A stretch of 64,000 bases of DNA from Puniceibacterium sediminis (GCF_900188035.1 NZ_FZNN01000002.1:186001-250000); one strand, 5' to 3'; shown: positions 34,523 to 43,508, numbered from the stretch's first letter. Notes: generated by a model not told the origin, from the letters alone. Program-made: numbers and translations.

Positions 34523-35337
34523 GTGGCGCGGGCGGCGGCCTGTTCGTCGCGCTGCTGCGCCACGGCGGCGCGTTTGGTGATCAGCGAGGCGGTGATGACG
34601 CCCACGGTCACGATAGAGATCATGATGGTGGAGAGGGCGTTGATTTCAGGGGAGACGCCAAGACGGACGGCAGAGAAGATCTTGATCGGCAGGGTTGTGG
34701 CCGAGGGGCCTGTGGTGAAGCTCGCGATGACCAGATCGTCGAGCGACAGGGTGAAGGCGAGCAGCCAGCCGGAGATCACCGCCGGCGCGATGATCGGCAG
34801 AGTCACGAGGCGGAATACCTCGAACGGTGAACAGCCGAGGTCGAGTGCGGCCTCTTCCAGAGAGCGATCAAAGGAGGTGAGGCGGGAAGAGACGACCACC
34901 GAGACGTAGCACATGGAGAAGGTGGTATGAGCCAGAACGATGGTAAAGACGCCGCGGTCCAGGCCGATGCCGATGAAAAGCAGCAGCAGGGACAGGCCGG
35001 TGATGACTTCGGGCATGACCAGCGGGGCATAGATCATGCCCGAGAACAGGGTTCTGCCCATGAAGCGCCCGGACCGGACCAGAACCGAGGCCGCCATGGT
35101 GCCAAGGATGGTAGCAAGGGTCGAGCTGAATACGGCCACCTTGAGCGTGACCCAGGCGGCATCGAGGAATTCTTCGTTGCGAAGCAACTCGCCGTACCAC
35201 TTGGTGGAAAATCCGGCCCAGACGGTAACGAGCTTGGATTCGTTGAAGCTGTAAATCACCAGAATGACCATGGGCAGGTAAAGGAAGGCGAACCCGAGGG
35301 TCAGCGACGTCGCGTTGAACCAGGAAAAACGTTTCAT
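34519..35337 (-). CDS. potI: Polyamine ABC transporter permease PotI
   Basis: A 272-aa permease with about six transmembrane segments. The EAA loop reads LEEAALDLGCSPFEVFRLVT, where the ATPase docks. Start at 35337 (MKRFSWFNATSLTLG) is the family N-terminus; the frame upstream reads into the double hairpin. It works with PotH, PotG and PotF for putrescine-type uptake. Confidence 0.92.
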   Translation of the reverse strand: MKRFSWFNATSLTLGFAFLYLPMVILVIYSFNESKLVTVWAGFSTKWYGELLRNEEFLDAAWVTLKVAVFSSTLATILGTMAASVLVRSGRFMGRTLFSGMIYAPLVMPEVITGLSLLLLFIGIGLDRGVFTIVLAHTTFSMCYVSVVVSSRLTSFDRSLEEAALDLGCSPFEVFRLVTLPIIAPAVISGWLLAFTLSLDDLVIASFTTGPSATTLPIKIFSAVRLGVSPEINALSTIMISIVTVGVITASLITKRAAVAQQRDEQAAARAT

Positions 35338-35366
35338 GTGACGATCTCCGCCGATGAGGGGCGCGA

Positions 35367-35414
35367 CCAAGAGTTTTGTGAAAACTCTTGGCAAAAATTT
35401 TCGTAAAATTTTTG
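35367..35414 (-). repeat. Tandem double hairpin, copy D, inside the pot operon
   Basis: On the plus strand CCAAGAGTTTT (35367-35377) pairs with AAAACTCTTGG (35381-35391), then CAAAAATTTT (35392-35401) with AAAATTTTTG (35405-35414). The order is the reverse of copies B and C, so this copy lies on the minus strand, in line with the operon, between potH and potI. It could set relative expression of the two permease genes. Confidence 0.88.
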
Positions 35415-35422
35415 GGTCGCGC

Positions 35423-36319
35423 TCATCCCCCGGCCTCGCGCTGTTTCTGCTCGTTGCGCTGGAACAGGATGATCGGGATGATCAGGATCAGCAGGAGGAT
35501 GATCGCAACAGCGCTTGCCACCGGCCAGTCGCGGTTCGAGAAGAATTCCTCCCAGAGGACCTTGCCGATCATCAGCGTACCCGACCCACCCAGCAGCGAG
35601 GGGATCACGAATTCGCCGATCGCCGGGATGAAAACCAGAAAACAGCCCGCGATGATGCCACTTTTCGACAGTGGGATCGTCACCAGCCAGAAAGCTTTTG
35701 TGCGCGAACAGCCCAGATCTTCGGCCGCTTCGAGAAGGCTGTCGTCCATCTTTTCAAGCGCGGCATAGATCGGCAGGATCATGAAGGGCAGGTAGGTGTA
35801 GACGATGCCGATATAGACCGCGAGGTTGGTATTGAGGATCGTCAGAGGTTCAGAGATCAGGCCGGTCCAGATCAGAAACTGGTTCAGCACGCCTTCGCCC
35901 GAAAGAATGCCCATCCAGGCGTAGACGCGGATCAGGAAGGAGGTCCAGAACGGTAGAATCACCAGCATCAGCAGGGTCGGGCGCCATTCCGTCGCGGCGC
36001 GGGCCATGCCGTAGGCCATGGGATAGCCGACCAGCAGGGTGATCACGGTGGACACCACTGCAATCTCAAGCGAGCTGAGATAGGCCTTCCAATAAAGATC
36101 GTCGGTCGTGAGGAAGGCGAAATTTTCGAAATCCAGAGCGGCGAAGAAGCTGCGGATGCCCTCCCACCCGGCGGAGAGATCCAGCTGCGGCATGTAGGGT
36201 GGCCGCGCGAGGGCGATGTCCGAGAGTGCGATCTTGAGCACGATCAGGAACGGCACCAGAAACAGCGCCAGCAGCCACAGATAGGGCACCCCGATCAGGA
36301 TGAAACGGCGCAGGTTCAT
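35423..36319 (-). CDS. potH: Polyamine ABC transporter permease PotH
   Basis: A 298-aa permease beginning MNLRRFILIGVPYLWLLALF, with six transmembrane segments and an EAA loop (LLEAAEDLGCSRTKAFWLVT). It pairs with PotI in the inner membrane. It is 29 bp downstream of potG and is followed by the double hairpin. Confidence 0.92.
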   Translation of the reverse strand: MNLRRFILIGVPYLWLLALFLVPFLIVLKIALSDIALARPPYMPQLDLSAGWEGIRSFFAALDFENFAFLTTDDLYWKAYLSSLEIAVVSTVITLLVGYPMAYGMARAATEWRPTLLMLVILPFWTSFLIRVYAWMGILSGEGVLNQFLIWTGLISEPLTILNTNLAVYIGIVYTYLPFMILPIYAALEKMDDSLLEAAEDLGCSRTKAFWLVTIPLSKSGIIAGCFLVFIPAIGEFVIPSLLGGSGTLMIGKVLWEEFFSNRDWPVASAVAIILLLILIIPIILFQRNEQKQREAGG

Positions 36320-36348
36320 GGCTTCACCTTGGGAATCTCGGACATCCG

Positions 36349-37470
36349 TTAACGCTCCAGCAGGACACCGGCGGTGTCGGTGAAGGAGAGCCAGACGTCA
36401 TCCTCCCAGGTGATGCCGCGGTTGGCGAGGCGTCGGGTGTTGGCGGTCTGCGCCTTCATCATCGTGCCGTTGGGCAGCTTCACATGATAGGTCGAGAGGT
36501 TCCCGAGATAGGCGATATCGATGACCTTGCCCTGAAGGACGTTGGCGCTGTCAGGGCGTTCGGTGGTGATTGTCACCTTTTCGGGGCGGATGGCAAAGTG
36601 GCAGGGCTGGCCGGGGGCGAACGTCTTGGCCGTGGTGCCGCGGATCGGCATTTCGCCTTCGGCCCAGGAAATTTCGACCTTGTCCCCGGACTGGCTTGCG
36701 GAACCTTCGATGATGTTCACGTCGCCGATGAAGTCGGCCACATAGACCGACTCGGGTGCCTCGTAGATGACCGAAGGGGTCGCGACCTGGATCAGTCGGC
36801 CTTCGTCCATCACGGCAACGCGGGAGGCGACGGTCATCGCTTCTTCCTGATCGTGGGTCACGATGACAAAGGTGGTGCCGGTCTTTTCCTGAATGTCCAT
36901 CAGTTCGAACTGGGTGTCCTGGCGCAGTTTTGCGTCCAGCGCGCCCAGCGGTTCGTCCAGCAGCAGCAGCTTGGGCGCCTTGGCGAGGCTGCGGGCCAAG
37001 GCGACGCGCTGGCGCTGACCGCCCGAGATCTGATGTGGTTTGCGCTTGGCGAATTTTTCAAGGCGGGTCAGGCGTAGCATCTCTTCGACGCGTTCGGAAA
37101 TCTCTTGCTTGGAGCCGTTGCCGCGGCGCAGACCAAAGGCGATATTGTCCCAGACCGACAGATGCGGGAACAGCGCGTAGCTTTGGAACATCATGTTCAC
37201 GGCGCGTTTGTTCGGCGGCACCGGCGCAATGTCCTGCCCCGAGAGCAGAATGGTGCCAGAGGTCGGGTTTTCGAACCCTGCCAGCATCCGCATCATCGTG
37301 GTCTTGCCGCAGCCCGAAGGACCAAGCAGCGCAAAGAATTCCTGCGCATAGATATCGAGGCTGAGATCATCGATGGCGGTGAAATCGCCAAATCTCTTGG
37401 TCACACCCTTGAACTGGATCAGGGGTTTTTCGTTCGGATCGTCCCAGGGGGCAAAGACCTTCTGGCTCAT
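36349..37470 (-). CDS. potG: Polyamine ABC transporter ATPase PotG
   Basis: ATP-hydrolysing subunit, 373 aa. Walker A GPSGCGKTTMM, signature ISGGQRQRVALARS, Walker B LLLLDEPLGALD and a switch histidine (VTHDQEEA) are all present, followed by a C-terminal TOBE-like regulatory domain. Start at 37470 (MSQKVFAPWDDP). It is separated from potF by a strong hairpin. Confidence 0.93.
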   Translation of the reverse strand: MSQKVFAPWDDPNEKPLIQFKGVTKRFGDFTAIDDLSLDIYAQEFFALLGPSGCGKTTMMRMLAGFENPTSGTILLSGQDIAPVPPNKRAVNMMFQSYALFPHLSVWDNIAFGLRRGNGSKQEISERVEEMLRLTRLEKFAKRKPHQISGGQRQRVALARSLAKAPKLLLLDEPLGALDAKLRQDTQFELMDIQEKTGTTFVIVTHDQEEAMTVASRVAVMDEGRLIQVATPSVIYEAPESVYVADFIGDVNIIEGSASQSGDKVEISWAEGEMPIRGTTAKTFAPGQPCHFAIRPEKVTITTERPDSANVLQGKVIDIAYLGNLSTYHVKLPNGTMMKAQTANTRRLANRGITWEDDVWLSFTDTAGVLLER

Positions 37471-37496
37471 GTCGTGCTCAAATCCAGCAAGAGAAA

Positions 37497-37523
37497 GGCC
37501 CGCGCAAAGTTGTCGCGCGGGCC
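37497..37523 (-). terminator. Intercistronic hairpin between potF and potG
   Basis: Perfect 9-bp GC stem (GGCCCGCGC with GCGCGGGCC), 9-nt loop; on the minus strand TTTCTCTT follows. It probably acts as a leaky terminator and mRNA stabiliser giving more PotF than the membrane parts, as is common after binding-protein genes. Confidence 0.65.
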
Positions 37524-37535
37524 GTTTGGCAGGGT

Positions 37536-38621
37536 TCAGACGCCGGATTTGATCCCGGTCCACAGACGCGTCACGGTGCGCTGCAGTTTGGGGTCATAAG
37601 GCGAGAAGGTATAGAGATTGTCGAGCGCCGCCTGATCCGGATAGATCGCGGTATCGTCGATCACGTCCTCGACCAGGAATTCCTGAGACGCCTTGTTGCC
37701 GTTGGCGTAATAGACATAGTTCGACGCCGCTGCCATGTTCTGCGCATCCATGATGAAGTTCAGGAACTTCAGTGCGCCATCGGGGTTCGGGGCATCGACC
37801 GGGATCGCCATCTGGTCGAACCACATCAGCGCGCCTTCCTTGGGCGCGTTAAAGGCAATCTCGACGCCATTTTCCGCTTCGGCAGCGCGGTCGCGGGCCT
37901 GAAGGATGTCACCCGACCAGCCGAAGGCTACGCAGATATCGCCGTTTGCCAGCGCGTTGATGTATTCCGAGCTGTTGAATTTCTGGATGTAGGGCCGCAC
38001 GGCCATCAGCACATCCTTGGTCTTTTCGATGACCGCGGCATCCTTGCTGTCAGGGTCTTCGCCCAGGAATTTCAGCGCGGCGGGAATGACTTCGGTCGGA
38101 GCATCAAGGAAATAGACGCCGCAAGCCGCCAGCTTTTCCATGTTCTCGGGCTTGAAGATCAGATCAAGGCTGTCGATCGGGGCGTCCTCGCCCAGGGCTT
38201 CCTTGACCTTGGCCAGGTTCACACCCATGCCGGTGGTGCCCCACATGTAGTTGATCGAATATTCGTTGCCGGGGTCAAATTGCGATGTACGCTTTTCGAT
38301 GACGTCCCACATGTTGGTGATGTTGGGCAGCTTGGACTTGTCCAGTTTCTGGAAGGCACCGGCCACGATCTGGCGTTGCAGGAACGAACCCGTAGGCACA
38401 ACGACATCATAGCCCGACCCGCCGGCCAGCATCTTGGTTTCCAGCACTTCGTTGCTGTCGAACACGTCATAGATCAGATCGATCCCGGTCTCTTCCTCGA
38501 ATTTCGCCAGCAGCGCTTCATCGATATAGTCGGACCAGTTGTAGACGCGGACTTCCTCGGCCTGAACCGCCGCTGCGGAAAGGGCCAGTGTCGCTGTGAT
38601 ACTCAGCAGTGAGGTCTTCAT
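37536..38621 (-). CDS. potF: Polyamine ABC transporter substrate-binding protein PotF
   Basis: Periplasmic binding protein of 361 aa with a Sec signal peptide (MKTSLLSITATLALSAAAVQA, cut near residue 21 in two stretches). VRVYNWSDYIDEALLAKFEE is the PotD/PotF N-terminus, and aromatic and acidic residues typical of polyamine sites (YMWGTTGMGVN, FGWSGD) are present. It is first in the potFGHI-oxidoreductase unit, divergent from the gntR gene, with a TTTGATCAAA palindrome in between. Confidence 0.93.
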   Translation of the reverse strand: MKTSLLSITATLALSAAAVQAEEVRVYNWSDYIDEALLAKFEEETGIDLIYDVFDSNEVLETKMLAGGSGYDVVVPTGSFLQRQIVAGAFQKLDKSKLPNITNMWDVIEKRTSQFDPGNEYSINYMWGTTGMGVNLAKVKEALGEDAPIDSLDLIFKPENMEKLAACGVYFLDAPTEVIPAALKFLGEDPDSKDAAVIEKTKDVLMAVRPYIQKFNSSEYINALANGDICVAFGWSGDILQARDRAAEAENGVEIAFNAPKEGALMWFDQMAIPVDAPNPDGALKFLNFIMDAQNMAAASNYVYYANGNKASQEFLVEDVIDDTAIYPDQAALDNLYTFSPYDPKLQRTVTRLWTGIKSGV

Positions 38622-38665
38622 GATTTTCTCCCGTTGGATCGGGGGTCATCGCCCCCTTGTGGTCG

Positions 38666-38680
38666 AATTTGATCAAACTT
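38666..38680. promoter_or_regulatory. Candidate operator in the potF-gntR divergent region
   Basis: AATTTGATCAAACTT contains the perfect palindrome TTTGATCAAA (38668-38677). AATTTGATCA recurs at 39465, directly before the aminotransferase gene. Both are likely sites of the adjacent GntR-type regulator. Confidence 0.5.
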
Positions 38681-38776
38681 AATCCCATAAGGCAACAGCT
38701 GGATGTTTTCATGCAAGCCCCGGACGTGCAAGATGCAGAGTGAATGGGGGGTCGGCCAGTGCGATCAGGGGAAGTG

Positions 38777-39466
38777 ATGAATTTGCAGGCAGAACAGGAA
38801 AAGGTTGTGACAGGTGCGGGTGTGCCGGCGCATGAGCAGGTCTACCGGACGCTGAGGGAACAGATCCTGTTCGGCGAGTTGGAGCCGGGACAGCCCGTCA
38901 CGATTCAGGGCCTGACCGAACAGCTGGCTGCCGGCATGACCCCCGTACGCGAGGCGTTGCGGCGGCTGATCGCTGAAGGTGCCCTTGAGTTCATGGGCAA
39001 CCGGCGGATCTGCGTGCCGGTGCTGAATGCCTCGGCAGTGTCGGAACTGACGGTGGCGCGCAAGGCGCTAGAGCCGGAACTGGCGCGGATGGCCGTGGCC
39101 AAGGCCACGCCAGCCAGGATCGCGACCCTTCGGGACACCGACCGGCGGCTGGACCGTGCCATCGCGCGGGGCGACGTGCGAGGCTATCTGGAAGAGAACT
39201 ACCGCTTTCATGCAGAGCTGAACGCCATGGCCGAGGCCCCGATCCTGACCACCCTCGTCGAAGGTCTGTGGCTGCGATTCGGGCCGTCGCTTCGGGTGGT
39301 CTGCGGGTTGTTCGGCACGCGCAATCTGCCCGATATGCACAAAGATCTGCTCATTGCCCTAGAAAGAGGCGATTCGGCCGCTGCGGCCCGCGCGATGGAA
39401 GGTGACGTGGTGCAGGGCATGAGCCAGATCGGCGCGGGACTGGGCGAGTCCATTGACACTGCATAA
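38777..39466 (+). CDS. GntR-family (FCD) regulator of the polyamine locus
   Basis: A 229-aa regulator. The winged HTH (QVYRTLREQILFGELEPGQP, LTEQLAAGMTPVREALRRL) is followed by an FCD ligand domain with the metal-binding pattern ENYRFHAELNAMAE. Start at 38777 has GGGGA upstream. It is divergent from potF and 51 bp before the aminotransferase gene, both flanked by ATTTGATCA sites. Control of polyamine genes is inferred from position. Confidence 0.87.
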   Translation: MNLQAEQEKVVTGAGVPAHEQVYRTLREQILFGELEPGQPVTIQGLTEQLAAGMTPVREALRRLIAEGALEFMGNRRICVPVLNASAVSELTVARKALEPELARMAVAKATPARIATLRDTDRRLDRAIARGDVRGYLEENYRFHAELNAMAEAPILTTLVEGLWLRFGPSLRVVCGLFGTRNLPDMHKDLLIALERGDSAAAARAMEGDVVQGMSQIGAGLGESIDTA

Positions 39467-39478
39467 TTTGATCATATT
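39465..39478. promoter_or_regulatory. Second ATTTGATCA site, before the aminotransferase gene
   Basis: AATTTGATCATATT overlaps the gntR stop codon and lies 40-53 bp before the aminotransferase start. It shares AATTTGATCA with the site at 38666. Confidence 0.45.
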
Positions 39479-39517
39479 CTGGCGCCAACTTCTCTCATAC
39501 AGTGAAAGGCGCACCTG

Positions 39518-40921
39518 ATGACGCTTATCTCGACAAACACGCCGACCGCAGAGCTGCAGGCGCTGGACGCTGCACACCACATGCATCCGTTTACCCACAA
39601 TGCGGAACTTGGCGAAAAGGGCGTGCGGATCATCACCCGCGCCGATGGCGTCTGGCTGAACGACAGTGACGGCAACCGGATTCTGGACGCGATGGCGGGT
39701 CTGTGGTGCGTGAACATCGGCTATGGCCGCAAGGAACTGGTGGATGCCGCCGCGCGCCAGATGCAGGAACTGCCGTTCTACAACACGTTCTTTCAGACCA
39801 GCCATGTGCCCGCTATCGCACTGGCCGCCCGTCTGGCCGAACTGGCCCCCGGCGATCTGAACCACGTCTTTTTCGCCGGTTCGGGGTCCGAAGCCAATGA
39901 CACCAACCTGCGGATGGTGCGGGCCTATTGGCAAGAAAAGGGTCAGCCGAACAAGAATGTGATCATTTCCCGCTGGAACGCCTATCACGGCTCTTCCGTC
40001 GGGTCCGGCAGCCTGGGCGGCATGAAGGGCATGCACGCACAGGGCGGTATGCCGATTCCCGACATTCACCACATCGAACAACCGCATTGGTGGGCCGAAG
40101 GCGGCGACATGTCCCCAGAGGATTTCGGTCTGGCACGGGCACAGGAGTTGGAAAAGGCGATCCTCGAACTGGGCGCCGACCGCGTTGCGGCCTTTATCGC
40201 GGAACCCGTGCAGGGCGCCGGCGGCGTGATCATCCCGCCCGCCACCTACTGGCCAGAGATCCAGCGGATCTGTGATGAGTACAACATCCTGCTGATCGCG
40301 GACGAGGTGATCTGCGGCTTTGGGCGTACCGGCAACTGGTTCGGATCGCAGACCATGGGGATCAAGCCGCACATCATGACCATCGCCAAAGGCCTGTCCT
40401 CGGGCTATCTGCCGATTGGTGGGTCGATCGTCTGTGACGAGGTGGCCGAGGTGATCGGCAATACCGAATTCAACCACGGTTACACCTATTCCGGCCACCC
40501 GGTTGCCTGTGCCGTTGCGCTGGAGAACCTGCGCCTGCTTGACGAAGAAGGCATCGTGACTCGCGTTCGCGAAGACACCGGCCCCTATCTGAAAGAAAAA
40601 TTCGAAGGCCTGACCAGCCACCCGCTGGTGGGCGAAGCCAAAATCGTCGGCATGATGGGCTCTATCGCCCTGACGCCGGACAAGGCCAGCCGCGCTAAAT
40701 TCGAGGCGGATGAGGGCACTGTCGGTTTCATCTGCCGCGAACGCTGCTTTGCCAACAACCTGATCATGCGCCATGTGGGCGACCGTATGATCATTTCGCC
40801 GCCGCTGGTGATCAGCAAACCCGAGATCGACATGCTGATCGAACGGGCCTGGAAAAGCCTTGATGAATGTCACGCGGCACTGAAGGAAAAAGGCCTGATG
40901 AAAGCCCGAAGCGCGGCCTGA
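39518..40921 (+). CDS. Class III aminotransferase, putrescine/polyamine-pyruvate type
   Basis: PLP enzyme of 467 aa of the SpuC/polyamine:pyruvate transaminase group. FAGSGSEANDTNLRMVR, the PLP-binding LLIADEVICGFGRTG and the catalytic lysine in IMTIAKGLSSGYLPIGG are present. With potFGHI and the FAD oxidoreductase it fits a pathway from putrescine to 4-aminobutanal. A similar set is known from Ruegeria pomeroyi. Omega-amino acid or taurine substrates remain possible. Confidence 0.88.
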   Translation: MTLISTNTPTAELQALDAAHHMHPFTHNAELGEKGVRIITRADGVWLNDSDGNRILDAMAGLWCVNIGYGRKELVDAAARQMQELPFYNTFFQTSHVPAIALAARLAELAPGDLNHVFFAGSGSEANDTNLRMVRAYWQEKGQPNKNVIISRWNAYHGSSVGSGSLGGMKGMHAQGGMPIPDIHHIEQPHWWAEGGDMSPEDFGLARAQELEKAILELGADRVAAFIAEPVQGAGGVIIPPATYWPEIQRICDEYNILLIADEVICGFGRTGNWFGSQTMGIKPHIMTIAKGLSSGYLPIGGSIVCDEVAEVIGNTEFNHGYTYSGHPVACAVALENLRLLDEEGIVTRVREDTGPYLKEKFEGLTSHPLVGEAKIVGMMGSIALTPDKASRAKFEADEGTVGFICRERCFANNLIMRHVGDRMIISPPLVISKPEIDMLIERAWKSLDECHAALKEKGLMKARSAA

Positions 40922-41152
40922 TCTGTACTCTGTTCCGGCGGTGTCATTAGTGGCTCTGCCGGACGCCTACGCCGGGCGTATCTGAAAAGAGTTGAATTTC
41001 AGGACCTCTGCCCGGCCTTTTCTCTCGAAAAATACGACGGGGCAGCACCATCTGCACCGTTTCAAAACTTCCCAATATTTTGGTCAAAGGTTCGCAGGCC
41101 TGCTTTGGGGCAGCGCCTTGCCGGAGTCGAAGCTGGCCCCATGCCGTTTCGG

Positions 41153-41923
41153 TCAGATCCGCCCCTTGATCCTTTCGAACCGCTGTCGTGCGATTTCCTC
41201 GTGGCGGTCAGCCTTTCGGTTTTCGGTCAGCGCCGCCTCGACATAATCCAGATGTGCCTCGACCGCCGCGCGGGCCGCTTCGGGGTCGCGGGCCTGCAGG
41301 GCGTCGTTGATCGCGCGGTGCTGGCCCAGCAGCATGTCGCGGGTGGTGCGTTGCTTGAACATGATCTGGCGGTTGTAGAACACGCCCTGATGCAGCAGCT
41401 GGTACATCGAGCGCATCATGTGCAGCATCACCACGTTGTGGCTCGCCTCGAAGATCGACAGGTGGAAATCCGCGTCCAGTCGCGCCTCGTCTGCCGGGCT
41501 GCGTTTCTGGTGTGCGGCTTCCATCTGATCGAACAGGGTCTGGATCACCTGAAGGTCGGTGTCCGAGGCCAGCCGCGCGGCGCGGGTGGCTGCCAGCCCT
41601 TCCAGATCGCGGCGGAATGAGAGGTAGTCGAAGACCGCCTCGTCATGGGCGGCAAAGAGTTTCACCAGCGCATCGGAAAAGGCCGAACCAAGCACATCGG
41701 CCACATAGATCCCCGCCCCGGCCCGGCTGTTGAGCAGGCCGCGTTCGGACAGGTCCGCCACCGCTTCGCGGATCGAGGGGCGCGAGACGCCGAGGCGCTC
41801 GGCCAGTTCGCGTTCGGCCGGCAAGCGTTCGCCGGGCCGCAGGATGCCGCGGAGGATCAGCTTTTCGATCTGCCGGGTGACGGCGGTCGACAGCTTTTCT
41901 GGCTGGATCGGGCGAAAGGGCAT
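41153..41923 (-). CDS. FadR-subfamily GntR regulator
   Basis: A 256-aa regulator. The N-terminal HTH (AERELAERLGVSRPSIREAVADLSE) and the FCD domain with conserved His residues (DADFHLSIFEASHN, LGQHRAINDAL) resemble PdhR/LldR. Start at 41923 (MPFRPIQPEKLS). A palindrome 34 bp upstream suggests autoregulation. No metabolic gene is paired with it: neighbours are the convergent aminotransferase gene and moaE. Its target is not evident. Confidence 0.86.
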   Translation of the reverse strand: MPFRPIQPEKLSTAVTRQIEKLILRGILRPGERLPAERELAERLGVSRPSIREAVADLSERGLLNSRAGAGIYVADVLGSAFSDALVKLFAAHDEAVFDYLSFRRDLEGLAATRAARLASDTDLQVIQTLFDQMEAAHQKRSPADEARLDADFHLSIFEASHNVVMLHMMRSMYQLLHQGVFYNRQIMFKQRTTRDMLLGQHRAINDALQARDPEAARAAVEAHLDYVEAALTENRKADRHEEIARQRFERIKGRI

Positions 41924-41956
41924 GGGCGCGCGCACCGGGCAATGGATCAGGCAATT

Positions 41957-41973
41957 GGTCAAGTATTATGACC
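41957..41973. promoter_or_regulatory. Candidate FadR/PdhR-type operator
   Basis: GGTCA-N7-TGACC inside TTGGTCAAGTATTATGACCG, 34 bp before the GntR start. GGTCA/TGACC half-sites resemble those of PdhR/LldR-type regulators. Confidence 0.5.
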
Positions 41974-42015
41974 GGGGATGTGACACAAAGGCAAGCGAAC
42001 TGCGCAGAGCGGCGG

Positions 42016-42456
42016 TTACCAGCGGGACAGGGCGTCCTCGTCTTCGTCCTTGGCCGCGACCCAGTCTGTCCCGCCCTTGCCATGTTCCTTCTTCCAGAAC
42101 GGCGCGCGGGATTTGAGGTAATCCATAAGGAAATCCGCTGCCTCAAAAGCGTCACGGCGGTGCGGGGAGGCGGTGGCGACCATCATGATCCGGTCCCCCG
42201 GCACCAGACGGCCATAACGGTGGATGACCAGCACATCGCCCAGATTCCAGCGCTGCATCGCCTCTTCCGCGATGGCCGTCAGGGCCTTTTCGGTCATGCC
42301 GGGGTAATGTTCGATCTCCATCACGTCGAGATCATCCGCAGTGTCCCGCACAACGCCGGTAAAGGTGACGATGGCGCCCATGTCATGGCGTCCAGCGGCA
42401 AAGGCCTCTGACTCGACCCCCAGATCAAAAGGCGCATCCTGAACGACAATCCGCAT
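42016..42456 (-). CDS. moaE: Molybdopterin synthase catalytic subunit
   Basis: Large subunit of molybdopterin synthase, 146 aa, which adds sulfur from MoaD to precursor Z. VTFTGVVRDTADDLDVMEIEHYPGM, VLVIHRYGRLVPGD and the C-terminal APFWKKEHG with the active lysines are typical. It starts 1 bp after moaD ends. Confidence 0.95.
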   Translation of the reverse strand: MRIVVQDAPFDLGVESEAFAAGRHDMGAIVTFTGVVRDTADDLDVMEIEHYPGMTEKALTAIAEEAMQRWNLGDVLVIHRYGRLVPGDRIMMVATASPHRRDAFEAADFLMDYLKSRAPFWKKEHGKGGTDWVAAKDEDEDALSRW

Positions 42457-42457
42457 C

Positions 42458-42706
42458 TCAGCCGCCTGTCATTGGTGGAAAGAACGCCACTTCGCGCACT
42501 CCGGCAAGGGGCGCGTTGAAATCGGTGAGTTCCTGATCCACGGCCACGCGAAGTGCCGAGAGGTCTGAGAAGGCCATTGCATAGCGTTCTTCGCGGGCGC
42601 TGAGTTCGGCCACAAGGTCGGCAACCGTGGCGGCGTCCGTTGTCACGCGTTCCTTAGGCAGGCCGATGCGTTCACGGACCCAGGCGAAATAAAGAATGTC
42701 CATCAT
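42458..42706 (-). CDS. moaD: Molybdopterin synthase sulfur carrier subunit
   Basis: Ubiquitin-like sulfur carrier of 82 aa, MMDILYFAWVRERIG, ending in Gly-Gly (FFPPMTGG), the end that is thiocarboxylated. The ATG overlaps the pgsA stop (ATGA). The longer open frame to 42811 is inside pgsA and not used. Confidence 0.95.
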   Translation of the reverse strand: MMDILYFAWVRERIGLPKERVTTDAATVADLVAELSAREERYAMAFSDLSALRVAVDQELTDFNAPLAGVREVAFFPPMTGG

Positions 42707-43368
42707 GGTTCTTCCTTCAGATAGGGGGTCGCCTTGCGAAAGTAATCCCATCCGGTGACAAGGGTCAGGGCCGCCGCGATCCACAGCAGGATAAGGCCAA
42801 CATGCCCGCACCAGACCATGCCGGCTTCTTTCCAGCGCAGGCCGTGAAGATCCTCGATCTTTCCGTCGAGGATGTCACCTGCCATCTGCGGATCCATCCC
42901 CCAGACCGACATTCCAAGGTAGTGTTCGAAGACGCCCTGGGCAAAGAGCACGGAGATGGCGATCATTTGCAGCGTCGTCTTCCATTTCGCAAGTTTCGTG
43001 ACCTTGAGCGTTCCGGCGGTATCGCCAAGGAATTCGCGCAGGCCCGAGACAAAGACTTCGCGGAACAGGATGAAAGTGGCGGGCAGGACAAGCCAGGGCG
43101 ACATCGAGGAGTACCCGACGATGACCATGAGGGCGATCACCACCATCGCCTTGTCCGCGATCGGGTCGAGCATCGCGCCAAGTTTGGTCTGCTGGCCCCA
43201 GGCACGGGCAAGGTAGCCGTCGAACCAATCGGTGATGGCGGCGCTTACGAACAGGGTAAGTGCGTACCAGTCGGCAAAGGGGCGGGTGAAATAAAGGAAC
43301 ATCACGGCGACGCCGGGGGCAGCCAGCAGGCGCAGTAAGGTGAGAATATTGGGTATGGTCCAGCTCAT
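42703..43368 (-). CDS. pgsA: CDP-diacylglycerol-glycerol-3-phosphate 3-phosphatidyltransferase
   Basis: Phosphatidylglycerophosphate synthase, 221 aa. The CDP-alcohol transferase motif runs D50-G51-x2-A54-R55...G64-x3-D68-x3-D72. Several transmembrane helices follow. It is somewhat longer at the C-terminus than E. coli PgsA. First gene of pgsA-moaD-moaE. Confidence 0.93.
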   Translation of the reverse strand: MSWTIPNILTLLRLLAAPGVAVMFLYFTRPFADWYALTLFVSAAITDWFDGYLARAWGQQTKLGAMLDPIADKAMVVIALMVIVGYSSMSPWLVLPATFILFREVFVSGLREFLGDTAGTLKVTKLAKWKTTLQMIAISVLFAQGVFEHYLGMSVWGMDPQMAGDILDGKIEDLHGLRWKEAGMVWCGHVGLILLWIAAALTLVTGWDYFRKATPYLKEEP

Positions 43369-43508
43369 ATGCTGTTCCTATCGTGGTTTGGGATCACTTG
43401 GAAGATGTCGTGCTTTTGGACCTTAGGAGCGTTCGTTGCGCATCTGCCCAGATGAGGTAATGTTTTGGTGGCTTGCGGTGGCGGTGGGCGGCTGGCAGGG
43501 TACTGTGC

